Of a stretch of DNA of 64,000 nt, positions 1-8,945 are shown piece after piece. The stretch comes from VRUE01 sp963747765 (GTDB lineage: Bacteria; Actinomycetota; Thermoleophilia; Solirubrobacterales; 70-9). The DNA lies in contig CAVVGH010000005.1 in assembly GCA_963747765.1 (NCBI GenBank), positions 62,001 through 126,000 on the forward strand. The letters run 5' to 3'. A model generated the notes under the pieces. That model worked only from the letters and a program-made list of their open reading frames with translations. It was not told where the DNA came from and searched no databases. The position numbers and the translations under genes are program-made. Position 1 is the stretch's first letter; every line of letters begins with the position of its first letter.

Positions 1-98
1 CGAGCATCGCGAGTGCAGACAGGGCCTTCGACCATGGCGGGTGACGCGGTTCTCGAGCCCGGTTCCCCACGGTCCAACAATGGCATACGGCTGCTTCG

Positions 99-875
99 TC
101 AGGGCGCGGCGGCCCCGGCCAGAGCCGTCATCGCCTCGACCCTGGCGCTTGCCAGGCCTCGCACGACGACGGTGTCCAGGGGGGTGTAGGTGGCGAGCAG
201 CCGCTGGGCGGTCTCGCGGTCGGCGGCTGCGACGCCCACCGTGCCCTCGGGCTCGCCGAGTCGGGCGAAGTGGTTGCGGTAGCCGTCGTGCAGGTCGCGG
301 TAGAAGGATTCCTCCTTGGCAAGGCGCTCGGCGGCATCGTCCCCCACCGCGGTGCGCACGTAGCCGAAGACCGGTGGCGCCTGACGCCCGGCGCCCTGCG
401 CGCCGGCCTCGACGTGGCCGCGGGCCCCGGTCGCGAACTCGGGCGTCATCCAGTTGAAGAAGACACCGTCGAACTCGGCGCCGGCCAGCTCGCACATCTT
501 CGGGCCCATTGCGGCAAGCACGAGGCGAACCCCGGGCAGCGACTCGCGGAGCTTGAGCAGCGACTCGCGCATCCCGGTCAGCGGCTTCTCCGAAAAGCCG
601 GCGCCGACCCCAAGCCACAGTCGGGAGCGGTCGAGCTCGAGCCGCTCGATGTCCGCGGCAATCTCCTCGGCTGGGGTGCGGTCGAGCGCAATCACCGCGA
701 CCCCCAGGTCGATCTCGGGCGCCGCGGCCGCGAACTCGGCCAGCGTCTCCAGCCCCTTGGCGCCGGGGTGGTCGTTGGACCACATCGACGCGTAGCCGAG
801 CTCGGCACAGCGGGCCGCGAGCGGCCTCGCCACCTCGGGGTCGAGCCCGGCGGCAACCCCGAAGCCGCGAGTCAT
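99..875 (-). CDS. F420-type LLM-class flavin oxidoreductase
   Basis: The product of about 258 residues resembles luciferase-like (LLM) oxidoreductases, which in actinobacteria commonly use coenzyme F420 for hydride transfer in the cytoplasm. Visible family traits are an N-terminal barrel opening (GFGVAAGLDPE), the segment YASMWSNDHPG and the segment WLGVGAGFSEKPLTGMRESL. The protein is shorter than typical family members (about 300 residues), so it may be a compact subgroup. I chose the ATG at 875 because GGAGAGG lies just upstream of it. That ATG overlaps the stop of the upstream methyltransferase as ATGA, so translation is probably coupled. The substrate cannot be read from sequence. Confidence 0.8.
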   Translation of the reverse strand: MTRGFGVAAGLDPEVARPLAARCAELGYASMWSNDHPGAKGLETLAEFAAAAPEIDLGVAVIALDRTPAEEIAADIERLELDRSRLWLGVGAGFSEKPLTGMRESLLKLRESLPGVRLVLAAMGPKMCELAGAEFDGVFFNWMTPEFATGARGHVEAGAQGAGRQAPPVFGYVRTAVGDDAAERLAKEESFYRDLHDGYRNHFARLGEPEGTVGVAAADRETAQRLLATYTPLDTVVVRGLASARVEAMTALAGAAAP

Positions 876-2221
876 GCGGTCCTCTCCAGGAGCGCCACGC
901 ACTCGATGTGCGGGGTCTGGGGGAACATGTCGACGGGCCTCACGCGCCGCAGCCTATAGCCGGCCTCGACCAGCTGCGCGGCGTTCGGAGCGAGCGTCGT
1001 CGGGTTGCAGGAGACGTAGACGATCCGCTTCGCCTCGCACTCGAGCACCCGGCGCACGATCTTCTGCGAGAGGCCGGCGCGGGGCGGGTCGAGCACGACG
1101 ACGTCCGGCTTGCCGGCCTCCTCCAGCAGCGGTCGCAGACCCGTGCGCGCGCTCGCGGTCCTGAAATGGGCGTTGCCGATCCCGTTGCGCTCTGCGTTTC
1201 GCTCCGCGTCCGCGACCGCCTTGGGCACGAGCTCCAATCCCCAGACCTCGCCCGCCCGCGCCGCCAGGGTCAGCCCGATGGTGCCGATCCCGCAGTAGAG
1301 GTCGAAGACGCGCTCGCTGCCGTCCAGCCCCGCGTACTCGCCGGCAACCGCGTAGAGCCGCTCGGCCATCTCGGTGTTCGTCTGGAAGAACGCATCGTGT
1401 GACATCTCGAAACGCAGATCGCAGAGCTCCTCCGCAAGGCGCTCGCGGCCCAGCACGCCGGTCGGTCCGGCGGTGCCGCCGGAGTCCCCCTCGATCACGG
1501 TGTGCAGGTCGACCGGGGGCTTCGGGAAGCGGGCCGCCGCGGTGACCAGGCGGGTCTGGAGCAGCCCCGTGCGTCGCCCCTCCCGGACGGCGAGGTTGCG
1601 GAGCGCGCCGCTGCGGGCGCGGCGGTCGTAGGCGGGGACCGATTCCCGCCGGGCCCACGCGAGCACCTCGTTGCGGGCGGCGTTGCCGCGCTCGGAGGCC
1701 AGCAGGCAATCCTCGACCGGGACGATCCGGTCCCAGCGGCCGCGCTCGTGAAAGCCGAGGATCGTCTCGCCGTCTCTGTCTCCAAACGAGTATTCGAGCT
1801 TGTTGCGGTACCGCCACTGTTCGACGGCGGGCACGATCTCCTCGAGCTCGAAGCCATCGAGGCCACCGATCCGTCGCAGCGCCTCGTCGACCTGCTCGCG
1901 CTTGTGGACCAGCTGGCGCTCGTAGGGGAGGCCCTGCCAGGGGGCGCCGGGACAGGGCTCACCGCCGTGGGCGCAGCGGTCGGGAGCTCGGTCGGCCGCG
2001 GGGCGCAGCAGCTCGACCGCGCTCGCCTCTGCGAAGCGGCGCTTGGACTTCGTAACCTCGGCGCGGACCCGGTCGCCGGGCAGCGCGCCCGCGACGAAGA
2101 CGACGTATCCATCCGTCCGGGCGACGCCCCGCCCGCCGAAGGCGAGCGAGTCGATCTCGACCTCCAGCAGCTCGCCGCGGCGCGGCCGAGCCGCTGGCTT
2201 CTCGTCGGTTGTCTGCGTCAC
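872..2221 (-). CDS. TRAM-domain class I SAM-dependent RNA (uracil-C5) methyltransferase
   Basis: This 449-residue protein belongs to the TrmA/RlmD/RumA family, which methylates uracil C5 in tRNA or rRNA. An N-terminal TRAM RNA-binding domain covers about residues 14-72. The SAM-binding motif DLYCGIG is at 307-313, DPPRAG at 378-383, and the catalytic-cysteine motif SCNP at 404-407. Cys83, Cys90 and Cys172 could serve an Fe-S site like that of RlmD, but the spacing is not a perfect match, so tRNA versus 23S rRNA specificity stays open. It starts one base after the stop of the lysine-rich gene upstream and overlaps the next gene by 4 nt, which suggests one transcript. Confidence 0.9.
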   Translation of the reverse strand: MTQTTDEKPAARPRRGELLEVEIDSLAFGGRGVARTDGYVVFVAGALPGDRVRAEVTKSKRRFAEASAVELLRPAADRAPDRCAHGGEPCPGAPWQGLPYERQLVHKREQVDEALRRIGGLDGFELEEIVPAVEQWRYRNKLEYSFGDRDGETILGFHERGRWDRIVPVEDCLLASERGNAARNEVLAWARRESVPAYDRRARSGALRNLAVREGRRTGLLQTRLVTAAARFPKPPVDLHTVIEGDSGGTAGPTGVLGRERLAEELCDLRFEMSHDAFFQTNTEMAERLYAVAGEYAGLDGSERVFDLYCGIGTIGLTLAARAGEVWGLELVPKAVADAERNAERNGIGNAHFRTASARTGLRPLLEEAGKPDVVVLDPPRAGLSQKIVRRVLECEAKRIVYVSCNPTTLAPNAAQLVEAGYRLRRVRPVDMFPQTPHIECVALLERTA

Positions 2222-2662
2222 CTACTTCAGTTTCTTGCGGGCCCGCCGCGCGGCCTGTGTGGCCTGTTTGCGCACCGGCGCGGCTCGCCCACCCACCCCT
2301 TTGCGGGCCTGCTTCACCAGCCGTTCGAGCTCCTTCAGCAGCGTGTCGGACTGCCGCCGGCCGCGCTTGACGATGTCGGAGAACATCTTTTCGGCGTCGC
2401 TGCGGGTCATCCGGCCCCGTTTCACGGCGTCGTCGACAACCTCCTGCACGCGGTCGAGGTTCAGCGTGACGCTGTGTTCAAGGCTCTCGCGGAACTGCTC
2501 GACGCTCTTGTCGAGGCCGGTGGTGCGGCTGCTTTTCGGTGCGGGTTTCTTGGCCGCTTTGGCCTTTTTCGCAGTCGATTTCCGGGGGGCGGCTTTTTTC
2601 GCCCGTGCACCGGTTTTGGTTTTTTTCTTGGCTTTGCCAGTCGTTTCTTTTTTTGCGGCCAT
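2222..2662 (-). CDS. Lysine-rich histone H1-like / phasin-like small protein
   Basis: This 146-residue protein has two parts. Residues 1-50 are a Lys/Ala/Pro-rich tail with repeated AKKA-type units, as in bacterial H1-like proteins and PhaF-type phasins. Residues 50-115 are amphipathic helix with the pattern DAVKRGRMTRSDAEKMF, which resembles phasin-type granule-associated regulators. The C-terminus is again strongly basic. The start at 2662 is set by a good AGGAGG ribosome site. Likely roles are DNA compaction or linking storage granules to the nucleoid; both are inference. It is directly followed by the RNA methyltransferase. Confidence 0.75.
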   Translation of the reverse strand: MAAKKETTGKAKKKTKTGARAKKAAPRKSTAKKAKAAKKPAPKSSRTTGLDKSVEQFRESLEHSVTLNLDRVQEVVDDAVKRGRMTRSDAEKMFSDIVKRGRRQSDTLLKELERLVKQARKGVGGRAAPVRKQATQAARRARKKLK

Positions 2663-2705
2663 GTTCGTTTGCCTCCTGTGTCGGTGCGCGTGCCTACGGA
2701 CTATC

Positions 2706-3587
2706 TCACTCCGGGCTAACAGTCTCTCCGCGGGTCGCGAGCCTTGCTTCGACGGGAGCGTGGTCGGAGAGGCGCAGGGCGAGACCGTCCTGGCAAATCT
2801 CGCGACGCTCGGGTGGCCACCGCTGCGGTGCCTCGACGATCTCCAGGCCCCGGGACAGCAGATGGTCGATCGCATCGAGTGCGGTGGGCGGCCCCAGACC
2901 AAAGCGCGCCGCCAGCGCCTCGAACGCAGCCGGGCTCTCGGCGGGCCGCAGGTTGAGGTCGCCGCCGAACAGCAGCGGTTGGTCGCCTGCCCACTCGACC
3001 GCAACCGCGGCTGCCTGCAGCACGTCCTCGGTCGCCATCTCGGGATGGTCGTTTGTGGCGTGGAGGTTGGCGATGCAGAGGCCCGAGTCGGTCCGGGTCA
3101 GGGCCATCGCCCGTCGCTCGGGTCTGCCCGTGTGGATGGCCAGCTCCCGCCGCTCGACGATCGCCTCTGGCCTCCGGCGCGCCTTTCGTACCTGAGAGGT
3201 ATGAAGGGCGCTCCGGAAGGAATTGCGGACGAGCGTCAGGTTGGAGCCGCCCTCGGCCGAGGCGACCAGGTCCGGGTTGAGACGGCCGGCGGCAGCGCGA
3301 ACCGCCCCGAGCGAGTTGCGAGAGGTGAGCACGCGGTGGGCCTCGGCGCCGCACTCCTGCGCCAGCCGGACCGCGAAGCGCGGCGGGCACTCCTGAAGGA
3401 GGGCGATGTCCCAGGCCGCGCCCGCCAGCAGGGCGCCGAACTCCGGCAGCAGGTCGCGGTTGACCTGGACGTGCGTCGCATTTCGCTCCGTGACTCGGAG
3501 CAGTCGCGACCGCCACGTGAAGAGCTCCGGATCGGGTGGGAAATCACGCCCATGGAAGAGGTTCCAGCTGATCGCGCAGATCTCCAC
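2706..3587 (-). CDS. Endonuclease/exonuclease/phosphatase (EEP) family protein
   Basis: The 293-residue product has the EEP fold signatures in order: SWNLFHGRDF near the N-terminus (metal-binding Asn), LLQECPP (catalytic Glu), ANLHATND, GGDLNLRP and the terminal SDHAPVEA (catalytic His). The family hydrolyses phosphodiesters in nucleic acids, lipids or nucleotides, and the substrate here is unknown. I placed the start at GTG 3587 because the conserved Trp-Asn strand begins only seven residues later. No signal peptide is visible, so it is probably cytoplasmic. It is divergent from argF with only 18 bp between the two starts. Confidence 0.8.
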   Translation of the reverse strand: MEICAISWNLFHGRDFPPDPELFTWRSRLLRVTERNATHVQVNRDLLPEFGALLAGAAWDIALLQECPPRFAVRLAQECGAEAHRVLTSRNSLGAVRAAAGRLNPDLVASAEGGSNLTLVRNSFRSALHTSQVRKARRRPEAIVERRELAIHTGRPERRAMALTRTDSGLCIANLHATNDHPEMATEDVLQAAAVAVEWAGDQPLLFGGDLNLRPAESPAAFEALAARFGLGPPTALDAIDHLLSRGLEIVEAPQRWPPERREICQDGLALRLSDHAPVEARLATRGETVSPE

Positions 3588-3605
3588 CCGCTTAGTATCT
3601 CCGTC
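3588..3605. promoter_or_regulatory. Very short divergent start region, EEP gene / argF
   Basis: Only 18 bp separate the GTG of the EEP gene from the TTG chosen for argF. It holds a TAGTAT-like box but no Shine-Dalgarno sequence for either gene. The two transcripts would have to be leaderless or overlap each other's coding region. If argF starts further upstream this region disappears. Confidence 0.35.
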
Positions 3606-4493
3606 TTGAACAAGAGCGATTTCCTCACGGGCGAAGAGCTGGCGGCATTTGAGCTGGGCAAGCTGCTCGACCGGGCTCTGGACCTGAAAGCGGGACGCCG
3701 GGAAGGTGCTGGAGCGGGCGAGTTGGAGGGCCGCAGCGTCGCCCTCGTCTTCGAAAAGCCCTCGACGCGAACGCGGATCTCCTTCGAGGTTGGCGTTGCC
3801 GAGCTCGGCGGTACGCCGATCGTCCTGCGCGGCGATGAACTGCAGCTCGCCCGCGGCGAGTCGATTGCAGACACGGCGCGCGTCCTCTCGCGCTACGTCG
3901 ACGCGATCGTGATTCGCTCCGGCTCGCACGAGGCGGTCAGCGAGCTCGCGGCGGAGGCCGACGTGCCCGTCGTCAACGCACTCACCCCGCTTCACCATCC
4001 CTGCCAGGCGCTTGCCGACCTACTCACCCTGCGCGAGCGGTTCGGAGAGCTCGCCGGCCTCCGTCTCGCATACGTCGGCGACGGCAACAACGTCGCCCGC
4101 TCGCTGGCGATCGCGGGCGAGCGCGCCGGCGTGGACGTCGTGATTGCCGCCCCCGCCGGCTACCAGCTGCAGGAGGCGCATGGCGCCACCTTGACCGACG
4201 ACCCGCGCGCCGCCGCCTCTGGCGCCGATGCGATCTACACCGATGTCTGGGTGAGCATGGGCGATGAGGAGGAGGCGGCGAGCCGCCGCGCCGCTCTGGC
4301 GCCGTTCCAGATCGACGCGGACCTGCTCGCCGCGGCCAAGGACAGCGCCGTCGTCCTCCACTGCCTGCCCGCCCATCCGGGCGAGGAGATCACCGCGGAG
4401 CTGCTCTACGGGTCGCGATCGGCCGTCTGGGACCAGGCGGAGAACCGGCTGCATACCCAGAAGGCGCTGCTGGCTACGCTGCTTGGCGACTAG
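3606..4493 (+). CDS. argF: Ornithine carbamoyltransferase
   Basis: The product of 295 residues (usual family size) transfers carbamoyl from carbamoyl phosphate to ornithine, giving citrulline in arginine biosynthesis. KPSTRTR at 51-57 binds carbamoyl phosphate, HPCQ at 131-134 is the second half of that site, and HCLPAH at 252-257 is the ornithine-binding loop. The segment DVWVSMGDE is also typical of the ornithine rather than the aspartate enzyme. TTG 3606 is the best start because the family N-terminus begins right there; there is no clear ribosome site. No other arginine gene lies next to it. Confidence 0.92.
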   Translation: MNKSDFLTGEELAAFELGKLLDRALDLKAGRREGAGAGELEGRSVALVFEKPSTRTRISFEVGVAELGGTPIVLRGDELQLARGESIADTARVLSRYVDAIVIRSGSHEAVSELAAEADVPVVNALTPLHHPCQALADLLTLRERFGELAGLRLAYVGDGNNVARSLAIAGERAGVDVVIAAPAGYQLQEAHGATLTDDPRAAASGADAIYTDVWVSMGDEEEAASRRAALAPFQIDADLLAAAKDSAVVLHCLPAHPGEEITAELLYGSRSAVWDQAENRLHTQKALLATLLGD

Positions 4494-4520
4494 CGACTGG
4501 ATCGATCGAGCCGCGCGAAC

Positions 4521-5312
4521 GTGTACCCGGAAATCAACCTCGGACCGCTGACCATCCAGACCTTTGGTCTGATGTTCGCGCTCGCCTTCCTGGGCGCCGG
4601 TGCGCTGATCGCGAAGCGATTGAAGGAGATCGGCAGGCCCGTCGATTGGGCCTATGAGATCGGGTTCGCCGCCCTGATCGGCGGCGTCGTCGGCTCGCGC
4701 GTCTATTTCATCGTTCAGAACTACGACAGCATCAAGGACAACCTGCTCGCCAACATCTTCTCGGGCTCCGGGCTCGTTTGGTACGGCGGCGTGATCGGCG
4801 GCGCGCTGGGGGTCGTGCTCTGGGCCTGGTATCGCGACTTCCTTCGCCTCGCGCTGCTCGATCTGGTCGCGCCCGCTCTGGCCCTCGGCTACGCGATCGG
4901 CCGGGTCGGCTGTCAGCTCTCCGGCGATGGCGACTATGGCAAGCCCTGGAACGGTCTCTGGGCGATGTCCTACCCGAACGGCACGGTGCCGACCGACCGC
5001 ACCGTTCACCCGACGCCGGTCTACGAGACGCTGGCGATGGGCTTCGGGGCCTGGGTCCTGTGGCAGCTCCGCGACCGCTTCAGGGCCGGCGTTCTCTTTG
5101 CCATCTATCTCGTCTACGCCGGGGCAGAGCGCTTCCTCGTGGAGTTCATCCGCCGCAACAGCGAGGTTGCGCTGGGGCTGACCGCCGCCCAGTTCGAGAG
5201 CCTCGGCATGCTGGCCATCGGAGCTGTGTGGCTGGGCGTCGTGAGGCGCCAACGCGGTAGCCTGTCGGGCCCGCCCGCCTTGAGGGTGGCTGACTCCCGG
5301 CCGATTGCCTGA
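4521..5312 (+). CDS. lgt: Prolipoprotein diacylglyceryl transferase
   Basis: This 263-residue multi-pass inner-membrane enzyme moves diacylglycerol from phosphatidylglycerol onto the lipobox cysteine of prolipoproteins. Recognisable elements are YPEINLGPLTIQTFGLMFA at the N-terminus, LVWYGGVIGG, and the signature GRVGCQLSGDGDYG, which is the Cys/Asp variant of the family motif. TM helices are evident at about residues 12-32, 48-66, 88-106 and 178-196. It starts with GTG 28 bp after argF and precedes prmC. The window contains at least two lipoprotein substrates (7.9 kb and 53.8 kb). Confidence 0.93.
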   Translation: MYPEINLGPLTIQTFGLMFALAFLGAGALIAKRLKEIGRPVDWAYEIGFAALIGGVVGSRVYFIVQNYDSIKDNLLANIFSGSGLVWYGGVIGGALGVVLWAWYRDFLRLALLDLVAPALALGYAIGRVGCQLSGDGDYGKPWNGLWAMSYPNGTVPTDRTVHPTPVYETLAMGFGAWVLWQLRDRFRAGVLFAIYLVYAGAERFLVEFIRRNSEVALGLTAAQFESLGMLAIGAVWLGVVRRQRGSLSGPPALRVADSRPIA

Positions 5313-5420
5313 GAGTTACCAGCCGAGGACGCCTTACTCGATGCCAGAGTCCATCCACCGATCCGATCCGGCCCCCACCGGGGTTGTAGCCGTGGAAGCC
5401 ACAGTGGAGGAGGGTTGCCC

Positions 5421-6230
5421 GTGACGATCGCGCGCACCGTGCTGGATCGGGCCACGGAGGAGATCGCGGCGGCCGGTTGTGAGACGCCCGGCGAGGATGC
5501 GAAGGCGCTGGTTGCGAAGGCACTCGAGATATCCGCCGAGCAGTTGATGGCCGACGGAACCACCGAGGCCTCGCCGCAGGCCATCGAGGAAATCGAAGCC
5601 TGGGTGCGGCGCCGGGCGGGGCACGAGCCGCTTGCCTACATACTCGGCCACGAGCCGTTTCGCGGAATCGACGTGGCGGTCGATTCGCGGGTGCTGATCC
5701 CGCGCCGCGAGACGGGACTGCTGGTCGATGCCGCAAACGAGCTTCCGGAGGGCGCCCGCGTGCATGAGGTCGGCACCGGCTCGGGCGCCGTCGCCCTTGC
5801 CCTGCTCAGCGAGCGCCCCGATCTGCGTGTCACCGCATCCGACATCTCCCCAGAGGCAGCCGAGGTGGCTCGCGAAAATGCCGCCCGACTCGACCTCGCG
5901 TTGGACGTTACGGTCGCGGCCGGGCTGCCCGACTCGCTCGAGGACGACGTCGACCTGGTCCTGGCAAACCTTCCCTACGTGACCGACGAGACGATCTTCG
6001 AACGCTCGCCGGAGATCCAGCGCGAGCCGCGTATCGCGGTCACGGGGGACTGCGGAGCGGATGGGCTGGGCGTGATCCGCGGCTTGATCGAGGAAACGCC
6101 CAGCGGCCTCAAGATGGCGCTCGAGCACGACACCCACCACGGTCCGGCGATGCGGGGGATCCTGCGCGACGCGACTACCATGCGCGACCATATGGACGGT
6201 GAGCGGGTAACAGTCGGCCTCGCGCCTTGA
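5421..6230 (+). CDS. prmC: Release factor glutamine methyltransferase
   Basis: A 269-residue class I SAM methyltransferase of the PrmC/HemK type, which methylates the GGQ glutamine of peptide-chain release factors. An N-terminal helical domain (1-75) contains RRAGHEPLAYILG. It is followed by LIPRRETGLLV, the SAM-binding EVGTGSGAVALAL and the active-site segment LANLPYV. The last carries NLPY in place of the canonical NPPY, a variant seen in some lineages. GTG 5421 is preferred over TTG 5415 because GGAGGAGG sits 7 nt before the GTG but too close to the TTG. The next gene is lysS. Confidence 0.88.
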   Translation: MTIARTVLDRATEEIAAAGCETPGEDAKALVAKALEISAEQLMADGTTEASPQAIEEIEAWVRRRAGHEPLAYILGHEPFRGIDVAVDSRVLIPRRETGLLVDAANELPEGARVHEVGTGSGAVALALLSERPDLRVTASDISPEAAEVARENAARLDLALDVTVAAGLPDSLEDDVDLVLANLPYVTDETIFERSPEIQREPRIAVTGDCGADGLGVIRGLIEETPSGLKMALEHDTHHGPAMRGILRDATTMRDHMDGERVTVGLAP

Positions 6231-6252
6231 GCGCGGAGCGAGCCAGCGGGCC

Positions 6253-7761
6253 ATGAGCGACGCGCCAAGCCGGTCCGCGCCCGCAGCGGGCTCCACCGAG
6301 GCGGAGCGCCTCGCGAAGCTGGAACGGCTGCGCGCCGAGGGCGTCGATCCCTTCCCGCGCTCCTTTCCGGATCGAACCAGGATCGCCGCGATCCACGCGG
6401 CGCACGACCCTGCGGAGCTCGGTCCCGGAGAGCATCCGAAGTGGACCTACCGTGTGGCCGGCCGGCTGACCGGCCAGCGCATCCACGGCAAGGCGACCTT
6501 CTTCGACGTCCGCGACCTGTCGGGCTCGATCCAGGCCTACGCGCGGCTCGATGCGGTTGGGCAGGAGGCCTACGAGCGGATCGAAGCGCTCGACATCGGC
6601 GACCTGGTTGGGGTGGAGGGCGATCTTCACGTGACCAAGCGCGGCGAGCTCGCCCTGAGCGTGCGCGAGTGCGCGCTGCTCGCCAAGGCGCTGCGCGACC
6701 CACCGGACCTCTTCCACGGCATCTCCGACGTCGAGACGCGCCACCGCCAGCGCGAACTCGACCTGATGGCGAACGAGCGCTCCCGCGAGATCTTCGTGAT
6801 GCGCGCCAAGCTGCTGGCGGCGATTCGCGAGCACATGAACGAACGCGGCTACGTCGAGCTGGAAACGCCGATCCTGCAGCGCCTCACGGGCGGCGCCGCT
6901 GCGCGTCCCTTCAAAACCCACCACCACGCCCTCGACCGCCACCTCTACCTGCGCATCGCGACCGAGCTCTACCTGAAGCGCGCGATCGTCGGCGGCTTTG
7001 AGGACGTCTACGAGCTGGGCCGCTTCTTCCGCAACGAGGGGATGTCGCCCGAACACAATCCCGAGTTCACGATGCTCGAGTGGTTCGTGAGCTGCGCCGA
7101 CTACAACGGCGTGATGGCGTTCGCCGAGGAGCTGGTGGCCGGTGTCCTCGAGCGGGTCCTGGGGACGACGAAGGTCGAGCGAAACGGCCAGACGATCGAC
7201 TTCGCCACACCCTGGGCCCGGGTGACGCTGCGCGACGCGATCAGGGAGGAGACCGGAGTGGACATCGTCGAGGCGAGTCGCGACGAGCTGGCTGAGCTGC
7301 TCGGCGACGACGCCGACCCCGACGACGACTGGGCCGGGCTGGTCGACGCGCTGCAGGGAAAGCTGGTCGAGCCAAAGCTGGTCCAGCCGACCTTTATCGT
7401 CGATCTGCCCCTCGCCCTGTGGCCGCTGGTCAAGCCGCAGCGCGATCATCCAAAGCTGCTCGGCGAGGCCTTCGACGGCATCGTCGCCGGGATGGAGATC
7501 GTCGGGGGCGGCACCGACGTCAACGATCCCGACGAACAGCGCCAGCACTTCGTCGAACAGCGCCAGCGCCAGGAAGCCGGGGCGGAGGAGACGCCGCACG
7601 AGCACGACGAGGAATTCGTGCGGGCGCTCGAATACGGGATGCTCACCGCAAGCGGTTGCGGCCTGGGGATCGACCGCCTGATGATGATCCTCAGCGACGC
7701 GAAGAACCTGCGCGACGTGATTCTCTTCCCGTCGATGCGCGAGCGCCCGGCCGACGAGTAG
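6253..7761 (+). CDS. lysS: Class II lysyl-tRNA synthetase, divergent amino-acid pocket
   Basis: 502 residues of normal LysRS architecture: an N-terminal OB-fold anticodon-binding domain (about 60-160), motif 2 with RFFRNEGMSPEHNPEF, and motif 3 with GLGIDRLMM. It would charge tRNA-Lys in the cytoplasm. Several positions known to contact lysine in E. coli LysRS look changed: the ELY stretch after motif 2 reads EWF, and the NGFSELND segment reads GGGTDVNDP. The helix before motif 3 has LTASG instead of PPTAG. These differences may be lineage-specific or may mean altered specificity. The start ATG follows prmC by 22 bp. Confidence 0.85.
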   Translation: MSDAPSRSAPAAGSTEAERLAKLERLRAEGVDPFPRSFPDRTRIAAIHAAHDPAELGPGEHPKWTYRVAGRLTGQRIHGKATFFDVRDLSGSIQAYARLDAVGQEAYERIEALDIGDLVGVEGDLHVTKRGELALSVRECALLAKALRDPPDLFHGISDVETRHRQRELDLMANERSREIFVMRAKLLAAIREHMNERGYVELETPILQRLTGGAAARPFKTHHHALDRHLYLRIATELYLKRAIVGGFEDVYELGRFFRNEGMSPEHNPEFTMLEWFVSCADYNGVMAFAEELVAGVLERVLGTTKVERNGQTIDFATPWARVTLRDAIREETGVDIVEASRDELAELLGDDADPDDDWAGLVDALQGKLVEPKLVQPTFIVDLPLALWPLVKPQRDHPKLLGEAFDGIVAGMEIVGGGTDVNDPDEQRQHFVEQRQRQEAGAEETPHEHDEEFVRALEYGMLTASGCGLGIDRLMMILSDAKNLRDVILFPSMRERPADE

Positions 7762-7877
7762 GCACATAAAACGTCCCTAAAGATCCATCGCGGCGGGGCC
7801 GGGTGCCGTTATTTTCACTGTCGGGAGCGCAGGGTTGGGGACGGAGGTCTCGCAATGGCTCGCGTTCGCGTGAAGCG

Positions 7878-8648
7878 ATGAAGTCCACAGCAACAGCCGG
7901 CACGGCAGTCGCCACCGCCATCTTGGCGGTCTCGCTGTCCGCCTGCGGGGGGTCGGGCTCGACGACCGACAGCGTGGCAACCGGTGCGCAGGAAGCCGAT
8001 ACGCGCTCTGGACAGGGCGGATCGAAGGCAGCATCCGGTCAGCCCAAGCGCCGCGCGGTGAGCGAGGGTGGGAAGAAGACCAGCCGCGCCGACGCGTCGT
8101 CTCCGAGCGCGAAGAAGGTCCAGGTGAAGGTCTCCCCGCTGCGCGTGTCAGGAGGCGGTTCGAAGCCGTTTCGCAGCAAGGGCGGCGACAACAGCATCCA
8201 GACCTACGGCAACGAGGGCGGCGAAACAGAACTCGCCGCAGCCGCCACGGCGCTGCACGACTACTACGTCGCCTTTGCCGGGGACGACTGGGAAAAGGCG
8301 TGCTCCTACATGACAAAGAGCTTGGCCGAGAGCCTCGAACGCTTTGGGGCCCAGGCATCGGGTTCGAAGAGCACGACCTGCGCCGAGAGCTTCGCGGCGC
8401 TGTACGGGGCGAGAAAGCGGTCGGGCGAGGTTCGCCACCAACTGACGGAAGTCGACGCCGCAAGCCTGCGCCGCGAAGGCGACCAGGCCTTCCTCATCTA
8501 CCACGGCACCGACTACGACAGCGGCGGCTACTACGGCGTCGCCGACCTCTACTCGATGCCGATGAGGCTGGAAGGCGGCAGCTGGAAGGTCGGGCTCGCC
8601 ATCGGCAGCACGATGGGCATCGCCAAGAGCCTCGTGAAGAAGAGGTGA
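7878..8648 (+). CDS. Putative secreted lipoprotein of unknown function
   Basis: A 256-residue protein with a lipoprotein signal: hydrophobic residues 8-20 and the lipobox SLSAC with the acceptor Cys at about 23. A Ser/Lys/Gly-rich low-complexity linker spans about 24-115. A folded C-terminal domain (about 120-256) has ALHDYYVAFAGDDWEKAC and later GGSWKVG, which recalls NTF2/SnoaL-like lipoproteins with one conserved Cys pair. The start at 7878 is chosen because the signal peptide begins there. Function is unknown. Confidence 0.75.
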   Translation: MKSTATAGTAVATAILAVSLSACGGSGSTTDSVATGAQEADTRSGQGGSKAASGQPKRRAVSEGGKKTSRADASSPSAKKVQVKVSPLRVSGGGSKPFRSKGGDNSIQTYGNEGGETELAAAATALHDYYVAFAGDDWEKACSYMTKSLAESLERFGAQASGSKSTTCAESFAALYGARKRSGEVRHQLTEVDAASLRREGDQAFLIYHGTDYDSGGYYGVADLYSMPMRLEGGSWKVGLAIGSTMGIAKSLVKKR

Positions 8649-8700
8649 CGCTGGGCGAGCCGGCTGATGCGTATCCGCATCGCCCAGGCCGCCCCAACCG

Positions 8701-8818
8701 CTCCGTTCGTCATCTGTACCGCCCAGCGACACAAACAGCGAACGGAGTCTCGCCCCAGGCCGCCCCAACCGCTCCGTTCGTCATTTGTACCGCCCAGCGA
8801 CACAAACAGCGAACGGAG
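8701..8818. repeat. Two copies of a 47-bp palindromic repeat (family also at 60.9 kb)
   Basis: Copies at 8701-8747 and 8772-8818 begin CTCCGTTCG and end CGAACGGAG, with inner pairing TTTGT/ACAAA and CGC/GCG in copy 2 (copy 1 has a C in place of one inner T). The period is 71 bp. The region between the lipoprotein gene and the CDF transporter (8649-9044) otherwise holds no gene. Confidence 0.85.
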
Positions 8819-8945
8819 TCCGTATCCGCCTCGATCCTGCCTTTGTCGGTCGCGCCCTTGCGTAACTGCTCCCGCCGGAGCCCTCATCCTCTGGGCCCTC
8901 GCGGGACGACGCCCGTAGCTCCTGACCGCCTGGTCCCTACACAAT

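Noticed and set aside
99..2721. Long open frames on the + strand opposite the first genes
   Set aside because: They are Arg/Pro/Gly-rich shadows of well-supported minus-strand genes, a normal effect of high GC.
5281..5426. Glycine-riboswitch-like tail (CTCTCAGGCA on the minus strand) after lgt
   Set aside because: Only the short 3' consensus is present; the CCGAAGG core and second pairing are missing, and it would be antisense to lgt. A chance match is likely.
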